A stretch of DNA of 64,000 bases from Strigamia acuminata (taxonomy: Eukaryota; Arthropoda; Chilopoda; Geophilomorpha; Linotaeniidae): assembly GCA_949358305.1 (NCBI GenBank), contig OX442318.1:14490517-14554516 (forward strand). The letters run 5' to 3'. Made by a program: the position numbers and the translations under genes. A model generated the notes under the pieces. The model searched no databases. It saw nothing but the letters and a program-made list of their open reading frames with translations, and had not been told where the DNA came from. Below are positions 1-9,853 of the stretch, piece after piece (within the stretch, counting starts at the first letter, position 1; the number at the start of each line of letters is the position of its first letter).

Positions 1-2583
1 ACGGGACTCATTGGCCAAAACATCACACCACTCAATTTAGAAGGTGAGCCGCAAGCCGAGGATTTCGGACCACTCGTCTACGCCAAACAGCAGCGGCAGG
101 AGCAGGACGAGTGGGAGGCAGCACTAGAGCAGGCGGCAGAAGAAACGGTGAAGGAATTACACGAGGAAGTGGAGTTTCTGAAATGTGTCAGAACGGAAGA
201 AGAAGAAACCAAACGGCGAGGAAGAGAAGCCAGATCACGAGGAGCCCTCCGTTATTCCAGGAGTGAGAGACCCAAAAGGACAACTCCTCCTCGAAGAATC
301 AGCCCAAAATACTACACTAGGGAATTCCGATCTCGACGAAAGGAGTACAGAAGTTCGGAAATGAGTCCGAGGAAAAGTCAAAAAGGAAATCGAAATTCGC
401 CAACAGAAAAATACCAAACGGGAAGATGTCAAAGTCGGAACAGAAAAGAAAGTCCCCGACGAAGGAGTAAGAGTCCGGAACGACGATATTCTTCTCGTCA
501 ACCTCAAGTAGAGACAAGGCCACATCGAGCAAGCAAGGATCCGGAGAGGGAATTACAGAAACGTCAAAGAAGCTCGGAAATGAGTCCGGAAAAGAATTTG
601 AGGCGACACGAAACGATAGATCGGGAATACGTACCTAGACACCACCGAGCAACAGAAAAGCGTCCGTCAGCCGAAGAAAATCGAATTGAGCGGACAAAGA
701 AACGCCCACGGTCGTCACACCGCTATTCAGAAATGCGCCCAGCGAGAAAAGTGACAATTTCGGCAAATAAAGATGAGACACTACAGGTGCAAATTCGCAG
801 AAGTTCGTCGGACGAGTATTTGACGGCACACGAGATGGAGCTAGATCACTACGTGGTAATGGACGAGTGTCAACGTTCGCCATCGCCTGATGCGGAAGAA
901 GAGCAGCAATTGGCTGAAACGACTGTTCGCATTTTGGAGGAACGGGAGCCAACAGCGACAGTCACAAACGTCGCTGAAAAACGACAAGGAGGTGAAACCA
1001 GCAAAAGAGGGCCACGAACACCACCTACCACCCCGCCAAGGCAGCAGGAAGTGCAGAAACCACCGCCGGCCACCCCTCCAAGACCGGACCAGGCGCCAAA
1101 GACACCACCACCGAGTACGCACACTCCTATTACCTGGACTCCAACCACGTGCCCGCCAACGCCAACGCCGCGAGTGTCATCACCAGAGATTTCCAGCTGC
1201 CGAGAGTTGCCGACTCTTGACGAGGCCTTAGCCCAGGCATGGGAGAAAAGGGCAAGGGAACCAGCGCGGAAAAAAGGACCATCGCGAATACTGCGCCCGA
1301 GGATGCGAGATCCAAGGAAGGTACAACCAAAAGCTATGCCGAGTGCTGCCTTGGGGGTGCCTCACCCTCACTTGCAGCCAATTACGGAACCAATTCCCCA
1401 AACGGACTTATCACTGCCAATTCCATCAGTAGCCACCGTGATGTACACGATAGACCCATCAGTCAAATTAGCCGAAGATTTCGATAGATACTATCGACAG
1501 CTGTGGACAATGTATCTGAAATTTCCGTTATGTAACCAAGGACTTCTGACCCCGACAATGGACGAGTACCAGCAAGCCCAACTAGCAGAATCACTAAATG
1601 AACGACGGAGATGCGCTCAAGCCTTCATCGCCCAACCCACCGAATTGAGAACCAAAGAATGGCTAGCGTGGTTCGAAGTGCAAATGTCAGTGGCATTAAT
1701 AAGACTTTTGTTTCCAGGAGTTTTCCAAGCGGTCGAAGCATCGCTGATCGCCACAAGTTTCCTATGGACGTCAGCAATGGGCATCCCACCTGAGTTGCTC
1801 GACAGCTGGAAAACAGTATTGGGAGACCCACCTGTCATCCGGGCCCAATTGGAACGAGAAGTTTTTAAAACGGGAGAAACATCGGGGCAGTGCATGCTGA
1901 GACTGCGGGGCGAATGGATTCTGAGAAGACAGAGTTTGCAACTGCAACGAAAATTTGGGACGTGTGCGCAACAAGTAGCTGACCCACCAACAGCGGAAGG
2001 GGCGGTGCCCACGGTCTTTATGACTGCCACGCCGAGCCACCAGCCAACCAAAAAAGCAATAGCTCCAGAATCCGATGTTGAGTTGAAATTGACCACCGAT
2101 ACTGAGATGTTTGATGTCGAAGGGAATGAGCCCTTAAATAGAGCTAGTGGAAGCTCGCAAAAAACAGCGTCTGGCAGAAGTTCGGCAGCTACTAAAGGGA
2201 CGAAAAAGAATCCAAACCAAGACTACAGGAAAATAAAACAGTTGTATCCAGGTCTGAGATTCCCCGAATACGCGCGAACTCTACTTATCTATAATGCGAC
2301 GTTATGCCATGAGGCATTGAAGTGGCTCGAGAATGCTGTCAGAGAGCCTAAACGCATAATTCAGCATCAACGACTAGTTGCGGTGCGGAGACCACCCACC
2401 GGATCCCGCGAAAAATATGACATCGATTATGACCGAGTATTCCCGAGGACCAAGTTCATCAAAGAAGTCTGGCTCCATGTCAACAATGGCGCCACCTCGG
2501 GACCAACCCAGCATCTGCCAAAATTTTCGGTTTCCGAAAGCGAAGCTCCAACTCCGGAGTCAGTTTTCCGAATCGAGAAGTGA
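1..2583 (+). CDS. LTR-retrotransposon ORF, 5' partial, unknown function
   Basis: The frame is open from the first base of the window to the TGA at 2581-2583, so the protein is at least 860 residues and its start lies upstream; the first GTG/ATG seen is not a real start. The N-terminal part is acidic and glutamine-rich. It is followed by about 200 residues rich in Arg-Ser and Ser-Pro, then a proline/threonine-rich stretch (about 1010-1190), then a predicted helical, Trp-rich segment (about 1440-1960) and a basic C-terminal segment. I see no reverse transcriptase, integrase or zinc knuckle in this part. It ends 30 bp before a polypurine tract and an LTR, so it is the last ORF of an LTR element: an extra 3' ORF, an env-position ORF or a gag-like protein. 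The product is not recognised. The frame has no internal stop, which suggests a young copy. Confidence 0.7.
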   Translation, partial: TGLIGQNITPLNLEGEPQAEDFGPLVYAKQQRQEQDEWEAALEQAAEETVKELHEEVEFLKCVRTEEEETKRRGREARSRGALRYSRSERPKRTTPPRRISPKYYTREFRSRRKEYRSSEMSPRKSQKGNRNSPTEKYQTGRCQSRNRKESPRRRSKSPERRYSSRQPQVETRPHRASKDPERELQKRQRSSEMSPEKNLRRHETIDREYVPRHHRATEKRPSAEENRIERTKKRPRSSHRYSEMRPARKVTISANKDETLQVQIRRSSSDEYLTAHEMELDHYVVMDECQRSPSPDAEEEQQLAETTVRILEEREPTATVTNVAEKRQGGETSKRGPRTPPTTPPRQQEVQKPPPATPPRPDQAPKTPPPSTHTPITWTPTTCPPTPTPRVSSPEISSCRELPTLDEALAQAWEKRAREPARKKGPSRILRPRMRDPRKVQPKAMPSAALGVPHPHLQPITEPIPQTDLSLPIPSVATVMYTIDPSVKLAEDFDRYYRQLWTMYLKFPLCNQGLLTPTMDEYQQAQLAESLNERRRCAQAFIAQPTELRTKEWLAWFEVQMSVALIRLLFPGVFQAVEASLIATSFLWTSAMGIPPELLDSWKTVLGDPPVIRAQLEREVFKTGETSGQCMLRLRGEWILRRQSLQLQRKFGTCAQQVADPPTAEGAVPTVFMTATPSHQPTKKAIAPESDVELKLTTDTEMFDVEGNEPLNRASGSSQKTASGRSSAATKGTKKNPNQDYRKIKQLYPGLRFPEYARTLLIYNATLCHEALKWLENAVREPKRIIQHQRLVAVRRPPTGSREKYDIDYDRVFPRTKFIKEVWLHVNNGATSGPTQHLPKFSVSESEAPTPESVFRIEK

Positions 2584-2612
2584 GAAGTGAAGGAAGAATC
2601 GGAGAACCTTCC

Positions 2613-2627
2613 TAAAAAGAGGGGAGG
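2613..2627 (+). other. Polypurine tract before 3' LTR
   Basis: An almost pure purine run (AAAAAGAGGGGAGG) ends directly at the TG that opens the LTR. This is the expected place for the plus-strand primer of an LTR retrotransposon, and it fixes both the orientation and the left LTR border. Confidence 0.7.
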
Positions 2628-3647
2628 TGTAGTGACCCTAGTGGTCACTAATGAAGTGTCGGGAATGAGCCCGAAATAAAATATTAAATTGGAGATTGTT
2701 TTATTTTATTTTATATTTTTTATGATTTCCTGTCTAGATAAAGGGAGGTAGGCAGGGTGGGAGGAATTGTGGGTGGTCGCCAAGGAAACCAGCCCGCAAC
2801 CTCCCGGAGCAGGAAACACTTCCTGTGAGGAGCAGAAAAACTCCTCAGTTTGAAACCTACTTTGAGAGCAACCAGTCACCAAAATCTTCCTGAGAAAACA
2901 CCATTCTACAAGCGGATTTAGTGAATGATTGTCAGAGTACTTGGACTCAGTCTTGCGAATTGCCAGAGCAATTTGTGAGATATTTCTTGCTGTTACTTCA
3001 GTTAGTGACAGTGGGATTTTCATCTTGCCAAACAAGTATTGTTTGGAGGGATTTCTATTCTCGGCCAACAGCCATTGTTGGACTGAGACTTCCTCACTCG
3101 CGACGAAGCGAAGTGAGCGCGACTGTGTGAGATTGTTGAGCGGAATCAGCCGCAACGACGCCGCGACGACGACGTTGCGACCTGGAAAGGACGAAGAGAG
3201 CGGGATTGAGCCCGAGCGAGTCAGGAGAACGAAGTTGTGACGGAATTGTGTCCGTATTGAAGAAACGCCGAAGCCGAGCCGAGCGTCGAGCGAAGCGAAT
3301 CCAAGCGTTCGGCGTTCCCGAGAAGTGGAGTCGTCGAATCGACTGGATTCTTTATCGTTTTCCTTTGCTTTTAATTATATTTCTTTTAGTAAATTATTTC
3401 TTCAGTCGTCTAATTTATCATTTTATCACAAAATAATATCCGTATTTTAATATCTTGTATTTGATTTAGTGTTTATTCTAAGTTTGAATAAATCGTCTGT
3501 TAATTGAGAAATAATTGAGTCATTATTTCTCCTATCATTTGAGTTAATATTAAGTTATTTTGAGAAGTATTTGTATAAGTCCTGGCACGGCATCAATGAG
3601 TTTAGTTTTATTGTTAATATTCTTCACAGTAATTTGAGCTCATTACA
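2628..3647 (+). mobile_element. 3' LTR of the retrotransposon (1020 bp)
   Basis: The block begins TGTAGTGA and ends TCATTACA. These are imperfect inverted termini (7 of 8 match) with the canonical TG...CA. It follows the polypurine tract immediately. An AATAAA at about 3488 could serve as the polyadenylation signal, and a GC-rich internal segment lies around 3100-3320. The 5' LTR and most of the internal region lie outside the window. A target-site duplication cannot be checked because the other end is missing. Confidence 0.7.
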
Positions 3648-5794
3648 AAAGGAGTGGAAAAACGCAAACAATTGTTTTCAAAGCAAAAAAAAAAATTTTA
3701 AATAAAAAATATTTTAAATTTTTTTTTTACTAAAATTGAACTTTTTGATGGAAGTGCTTGATATGACTTCACCGCACTACACAAAACCAAAATTTCTAAA
3801 TGTTGCTGCACGAGAACATCCGAGCATCATTTGACAATAAAATTGCTTGCTCGAGCATTGGTGGTGTGGCCGTCTAATACACTTGACATTACTTACTTCT
3901 GCAGGGTCCTGTACTCCTGTCAGCAACACAGTGGCACAGGGGGAGTGGACAATGCCCCTTCATAACTCCACTAAAATAAATGAGATATCTTTCATAATAT
4001 TGTGAAAAAATAAAAAATAAATTTAAAATGTTAAACATGATAAAGTATATTATAAATATAAATTTGTTGTTACTAAATTTAAATTTATGTAAACGTTAAA
4101 TTCTGTATTTAGCATTCACGATAATAAATGAAGATTAAATTTAATATTTGGTAATAAATTTATAAGACTTTTATAACCAAGATAAAGTTTTATCCTTTAT
4201 TCACTTTTCTTTTAAATAAATCTTTAATTTTTTCAGTGAATTTTCTAGAATACTAGTATTCTTTTAAAATATAATGTCTGAGTGAATTTACTTAAAAGTA
4301 ACAAAACGGAGACTAATAAGCCAGAAAAATCTAAAAATATATAAAAAAAATTGATAAAAAAAATGAAAGAATCACCAACATCATCTCCAACAAGAATACA
4401 AGAAGTATCTTTTCAACAACTATCATCAGCAATGCCCCATTAAACCTAAGAGGCAGCCATTTGTAAGAACTGCTACAACTGTCTAATGTCATTGCATTTT
4501 ATCAGCATCCCCAAAAAATGAAACTAGATCATAAATCTGCACCAATATAAAAAAATCCACTTTTTCATTCACAACATGGGCAACAAATAACCAGAAATCT
4601 TATATAACAACAAATTATGTGACAAAAAATTAATGAAACAATTTTTTTTAATATTGAAGAAGAAAATCTAGCACTTGTTACAACCATGGTGGCTCTTCCC
4701 TGTGATAAATTACAAATGCGCTTTCTTTCTTTTTAAAAATGCATCCCTTTTATTTACAATGTGTTGACAAGTTATGACCTTACCTCAGAGGGATGTGATA
4801 AAAATAGCTTTCTTTTTCTACTTCATCTATGATTCATCTCAAACATGTTTCTTGTACAGAATGCTTCTCTTAAGAGAAACATCCATCTATGAAACAGGCA
4901 CAAGTTGCTTATACTCCCTTTAGTATGGAATGTAAGACACACCACAAACCACCCACAATGGGAATAGGCAAAGATGAAAAATGATCTCAGCTTGGATTGA
5001 AATTCCAATGTTGGAAATATTGTCTCTTGCATCATTTTTTTTCTTATCGAAGAGAATGCTTGGTCATTTGTTTTCACACATTGGTTCCAGGCATATGTGA
5101 AACAAAAAAAGGAATGAGCAAGAATCAATAACATGAAACCTATATAAATGCAAAAAAAATAAATAAAAGTAAAAATTTCTCTCCATATTAAATCTAGAAT
5201 TCTTTTTAATCCAGAAATTTTACTTGAAAAGAAAAAAATTAAAATGTAGTTTTAAATTTAAATTCAACTTGTAAAGCTAAATTTAATTCACTAACAACAC
5301 ACAACACCTACCAACTGTTGCCACTTATAATGAAACAGAAAAGAAAAATTTATTTTCGAAAATAAAAAGTGAAAGCTGCTGTTGATTTATTTTTATTTAA
5401 AAGAAAAGTATAATTCAAAAAATTCTTTATTAACTTTTAGATCAATATTAGATATTAAGTTTGTATGAATTTATGTTTTTTGGTTGGTTCACATTTCACC
5501 TGTAAGAAATGGAAACATGAGTATTAACCTTCCAAAAAATTGATCAAGAATTCTTATTTGCTTTTAAGATTAATATGGTAAAAATTGAGACATCAAAGCT
5601 GTGTGTCTACACCATAATTAATGAAGTTCCTATAGTGATTGTGTTTTTCTATAAACAGTGAAATGTGAGAATTTTTTGATGATTGCCACAAATGTTGTGT
5701 CAAAATTGAAGACTACCTGAGTCATTATCCACTCAGTGCTGTGCAGCCAACCCTCTGAGTCTCAGTCTGTTCACACCTCCTGTCCACTACTTTT
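3648..5794. other. AT-rich stretch, no gene seen
   Basis: The sequence is AT-rich with homopolymer runs. ORFs are short and lack recognisable domains or supported splice structure. I see nothing beyond low-complexity tracts such as the A/T runs at 3685-3730. Confidence 0.5.
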
Positions 5795-6164
5795 TGCTGT
5801 GGATTGCACTGATTGTAGTTGGATGTAGTCAGATGTAATCAGACACAAGGCATCACGTACAGGAATATTTGCATCAATGTTTATTCAATTGTCAAAAATA
5901 CACAGGCGGCACTGCGCAAGGGCAGCGTCACAAATTAACAATGTAAGAAAATGGAGTGCCAAATACTCCACCATCCCCTCAATTGCAAAACGATCAAAGA
6001 GAGCAATTAAAACATTTGTACAAACACTGAATTGAAATGAAACAAAATATATTCTTCAATTAATTTGAACAGTAAAAATTGAATTAAAATGGAATTGTAT
6101 GTGACGTAACATGACACAAAACATTGGAATTGAGCAAAAGAATTGGAATTGAGCAAAAAAATTG

Positions 6165-6300
6165 GAATTAGAATACTACAATAGCAATGCAAAAGGTTGC
6201 ACGATTTTGTAATTAGAAATTGTAATAGCAGTGCAAAAGGTTGCATGATTTTGTAATTGGAAATTGTAATAGCAGTGCAAAAGATTGAACAAATTTGTAA
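6165..6300. repeat. 44-bp tandem repeat, about 2.5-3 copies
   Basis: A unit of 44 bp starting GCAAAAGGTTGCA is repeated in tandem from 6189, with a partial copy on each side. It lies inside the decayed LTR element and is probably a local expansion in non-functional sequence. Confidence 0.65.
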
Positions 6301-6985
6301 CACATTTTGTAACACACTTAGAAATTGAATTGAAATAAATTGCATTGAACATTGAATTTGTACAAGGAATTGTAAAAATTAAAATTACATTTAAATTAAA
6401 GAAATGAGTTTGAACAACTCTTCCCTCCCCCCAAGGAAGTTGGAAACTGCTAATAACAGGATGCAAGTTATTTGAACATCCGCAGTATTAACGGCAGTCG
6501 GCGTAACAACAGACGGCGTAACAGCGGACCAGCAGGCAGATTGGATGTGGCCTACCTTTCCGCATGCATGGCACCTGGCCTGATGAAACTAACATTCGTG
6601 CCAACGATGGTCAATGGCGCCGCACGAGTAGCATGTGACGACTATTGTTCGGTAGAGGTAGAAGACATTACACCTAACTCCAGTCTGTATTAATACCACT
6701 AGAAGAAGTAGTTTAAATTTTTATTGTGTTTTGTGATTGCTATTACCATTTAAGTTGATATAATTTTGATTATTTTTATAAAAAAATGTTATTTCCATTT
6801 GGGAAACAAGATTTTATGCACATATAAATGTAAAACTCATGTTTGTTCTGTTTATTGGTTGCTTTGTCTGGAAAGCAAACAATTTTGAAATTTTGGCGGT
6901 TACCTAGGCAATCGATTACAATGTCTGTACATTGTAATGCATTTCTCTCGGCATTTCTGGTGTTTGGGTCTATATTTTTGGATCA

Positions 6986-7635
6986 CTACACCAGTGATAC
7001 GGCTCTGCCAATGGGAGAAGGCCACCCTTTTGAGTCGAACAAGAGTATATTGCTGTTGTTTTCTGCATTGGGGCCACAGTGGTTATTATATCGCTGTTTT
7101 CCACAGTTTTGAACTTTATGGACGGTAGCCGCATTCAAGGTCGGAGCAGACGCGAAAGCTGTAACCACAATTGAAGAAACTTTGACGATAGAAGCAAAAG
7201 CCACCATTTTTTTTAAGATGAGATTGCTCTGGAGCATCAGTGCATGTTGAACGTGTTCATTCTTCAATCCGCATACGAATTGGTTCCTAAGTTCATTGTT
7301 CGAATTGGTTCCTAACTTGTAAGTTCATTGTTCGAATTGTCTCCAAAGTTGCAGTGTTTCATCAATGCCTGCAACACATTGGAAAATTCCGTGACTGTTT
7401 CCGTAGGGGCACGCATTCTGAAACAATACGTGAAGATTTCAGCCATTACGAGCAGTTTTGGATATGCACCTGTCTCCATCAGAGCAACCAACTCGTCATA
7501 CTTCAGCGACGATGGCTCCTTTGGCAGGGTCATATTCGTTAATAACGTAAACTCTGGCATCCCCACATAAGAAAGAAGCATGTGAACCTTCTCCTCATCG
7601 TCCACAATTTTGTTGCACGCAAATATCAATTTCAT
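6986..7635 (-). pseudogene. Gag remnant of Gypsy-like retrotransposon
   Basis: The minus-strand frame at 7635-7312 has the layout of a retrotransposon gag core: a YDELVALM-type segment, then a conserved AEIFTYCFRMRAP-like stretch and an ending HCNFG. This follows the pattern common in invertebrate Gypsy gag proteins. A second frame (7267-6986) continues the homology with a degenerate zinc-knuckle-like CGKQ...H..C region. The two frames are separated by a small tandem duplication at about 7277-7330 that introduces a stop and a frame shift. The copy is non-functional. Confidence 0.6.
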
Positions 7636-8179
7636 TCTTGATATGGAAGTGGTCCAGTCATCTGCCAGATCAAATTCACGTGCACAAAAAACGGTGAAAA
7701 ACGTGACAAAAACACACCCGAAAACTCACAGGACCGAAAATAGACCTGTGACTGGAATGGAGTGGACAACATGGTCGAAGGAGAGCGTGGTCGAAGGCTG
7801 GAAATGGTCAAAAAGTTCACAAAAAAAAAACAGAAAAAAGTTGCTGAATGTTAGTTGAAGTCAATTATTCCATTATTTCGTTGCCAATTGGTGTGTTTCT
7901 TGCTTTGGATTGCACTGATTGTAGTTGGATATAGTCGGATGTAGTCAGACACGAGGCATCATGTACAGAATAATTTGCATCAGTGTTTATTCAATTGTCA
8001 AAAATACACAGGTGGCGCTGCGTCAACTCCAATTTGTATTTGAACTTAAAAACGTATCTTAAAAACGCTAGATGTAAATAGATTTTAAAAAAACACACGT
8101 TTTCGTTCGATACATCTGAACACTGATTTATTTTTAGTTTTAACGCAAAATCTCAAAATAATACATTATAATTATTGTA

Positions 8180-8312
8180 TTTGTAGCCTCGATTGTTACG
8201 GAATTAACATAACTGAATTTATTAACAAAAATTAACACGGGCGCGCTGGGCGCTTACGCGTCATACACATAACAAAAGGTCAAGATTTGACCAATGGAGT
8301 TTAACACTCCAA
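8180..8312 (-). repeat. LTR-like fragment, copy 1
   Basis: It shares a long similar stretch with 45168-45315, beginning TTTGTAGCCTCGAT and including GAATTTATTAACAAAAATTA and TTTGACCAATGGAGTT. On the minus strand it contains AATAAA, so an LTR fragment in minus orientation is the simplest reading. No coding remnant lies beside it. Confidence 0.5.
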
Positions 8313-9640
8313 TAATCCTAAATACACAGTATACTGTGCCTCGGTAAAAATTGAGGTCGCAGGTGCGAACTCGTTAAAGCCTGCGACCCAAGTGGGTAAA
8401 ACATTCAACCATTTTAGTTCTCCTTGGAAACTCCAGTTTCCACAATTTATAACACTTCTATTGAATTGTATCCCTTCTCCTAATTAACATGGTTGATAAA
8501 ACTAAAAACCAAAACTTTTTCATTACATTTTTAATTCTTTTTCTTCAAAACTGTCAAAACTGTTATAGAAGTGTTTTGAGTAAATTTTGATAAAGCCAAC
8601 CAGCCAATAAAAAGCCGGTGTGGTTGCAAGTCCTTCATATTTTATCCCTTTGCATAGAGAACCACTTGAAATGACTTAATCAGACTATTTTAGCTAAAAA
8701 GAAGAAGAAGAAAATACACTTTACAAATTAGCATAAAATTTCAATATTAGGGCTATTAAAACTGCGTATGACTAAAAGATGAAATTTATGGTTTTGGTTA
8801 ATTTCCTAAAAATGAGCATTTTGAATTAAGTGACTTGCATCATTAAAATGTTTTTTTTTACCCTGATATTAAACCTAATAAATAAAATCTCTGAACTGTT
8901 TACAAAATGCACAACAATAAACTCCAATTTTCCACCTGCCACCTCACCACATTTAAAATTGTGTTATAACTGTATTGTAAATTCCAATCCCTGCACTTTT
9001 TTAATCACATTCCATTCTCTCCACATTTAAGCTAGAAAAAAAACAAGATAAGTATTTAACAAAGCATTCATGCAAGAACAGCAGTAAAGCACATTTAATT
9101 GAAACTTAGAACACACAACAAATTAGGTTTCTAACTCAAGATGACAAGGCAATTGGGTTATATCAAACACTCTTAATTAATTTTGCTCATTAAAATTTAA
9201 CTGCTGATTAAATTTACATTTTTTTCCCTCCCTTTTCTCATTCTTTTCACTCCTTTAAAATTGAAAGACTTCAATATTTCCAACTGCCACTATAAAGAAA
9301 TTAATTAACATCAGAACATACTAAAACTGGAAAACAAACATTTTTTTTAATTTCATTTTTATAAAATCTCCTGAGATTGATAGGATTAAAAAAAAGGCAT
9401 CAGCTGCACTTAATTCACTACTCTGCTGAGGCTTGTAGAAATAATAACATAAAAAGCCATTCCAAAGAATAACTACTTTCGCAGATTAAAAGTAATCAAA
9501 GGAAGGAAACCTCTGAAAATGAAATGAAATGAAATGAAGCATACCCAGCTGCCACTGAAACACAACTGAATCTCGCCTATCATCATCTCAAAGTGGTAAA
9601 TAAATATAAAATAAAAAAAAAGATCAACAGCAACAGAATA
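8313..9640. other. Intergenic stretch upstream of receptor gene
   Basis: No supported coding exon is present. The sequence is AT-rich, with a short GAAAT microsatellite at about 9518-9537. It could contain 5' untranslated sequence or distal regulatory elements of the receptor gene, but nothing specific is visible. Confidence 0.4.
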
Positions 9641-9652
9641 AACAGGGAGAAA

Positions 9653-9688
9653 CCAATCAACATGTCCCTCACGTAGTTAATGACGTCA
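9653..9688 (+). promoter_or_regulatory. CCAAT box and full CRE upstream of the receptor ATG
   Basis: A CCAAT motif lies at 9653-9657 and a perfect palindromic TGACGTCA (cAMP-response element, CREB/ATF site) at 9681-9688, about 70 bp before the ATG at 9757. No convincing TATA box is seen close by. Motif presence is direct; promoter function is inference. Confidence 0.4.
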
Positions 9689-9756
9689 CAAGCACATTAA
9701 AACTGATGGCTACAAGTTTGCCAGAGTCAACAGATCACTACATTTGAGTTGAGGCA

Positions 9757-9853
9757 ATGGAGTGCAGCCTGCAAAATAAATCCTTTTACTTGTTCCATTT
9801 TCCCATTTTTCTACTATTCATGCTGGGCGTAGACGAGCAAATGGCAGATACAG
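9757..9853 (+). CDS. Receptor exon 1: start codon and signal peptide
   Basis: ATG at 9757. The peptide has a short polar N-end and then a hydrophobic core (residues about 10-25, [16 protein letters not shown]), typical of a signal peptide. The exon ends in phase 1 at CAG|GTAAAGT. It is the only plausible secretion signal in the gene, which supports one long ectodomain rather than several genes. Confidence 0.75.

Larger units (their letters stand above)
5795..8022 (-). mobile_element. Decayed Gypsy-type LTR element
   Basis: Two direct repeats of about 122 bp (5795-5916 and 7900-8022, roughly 90% identical by eye) flank 2 kb that contains a minus-strand gag remnant. On the minus strand each repeat carries GAATAAACA, a plausible polyadenylation signal, which fits truncated LTRs. 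No pol region remains, so the internal part is heavily deleted. Full LTR ends and a target-site duplication were not resolved. Confidence 0.55.

Noticed and set aside
148-900. Arg-Ser-rich region as part of a cellular splicing factor (SR protein)
   Set aside because: No RNA-recognition motif, no introns, and the ORF ends at a polypurine tract and LTR.
2706-3155. Minus-strand ORF of 149 codons
   Set aside because: It lies inside the LTR, opposite to the element's orientation, with no domain features.
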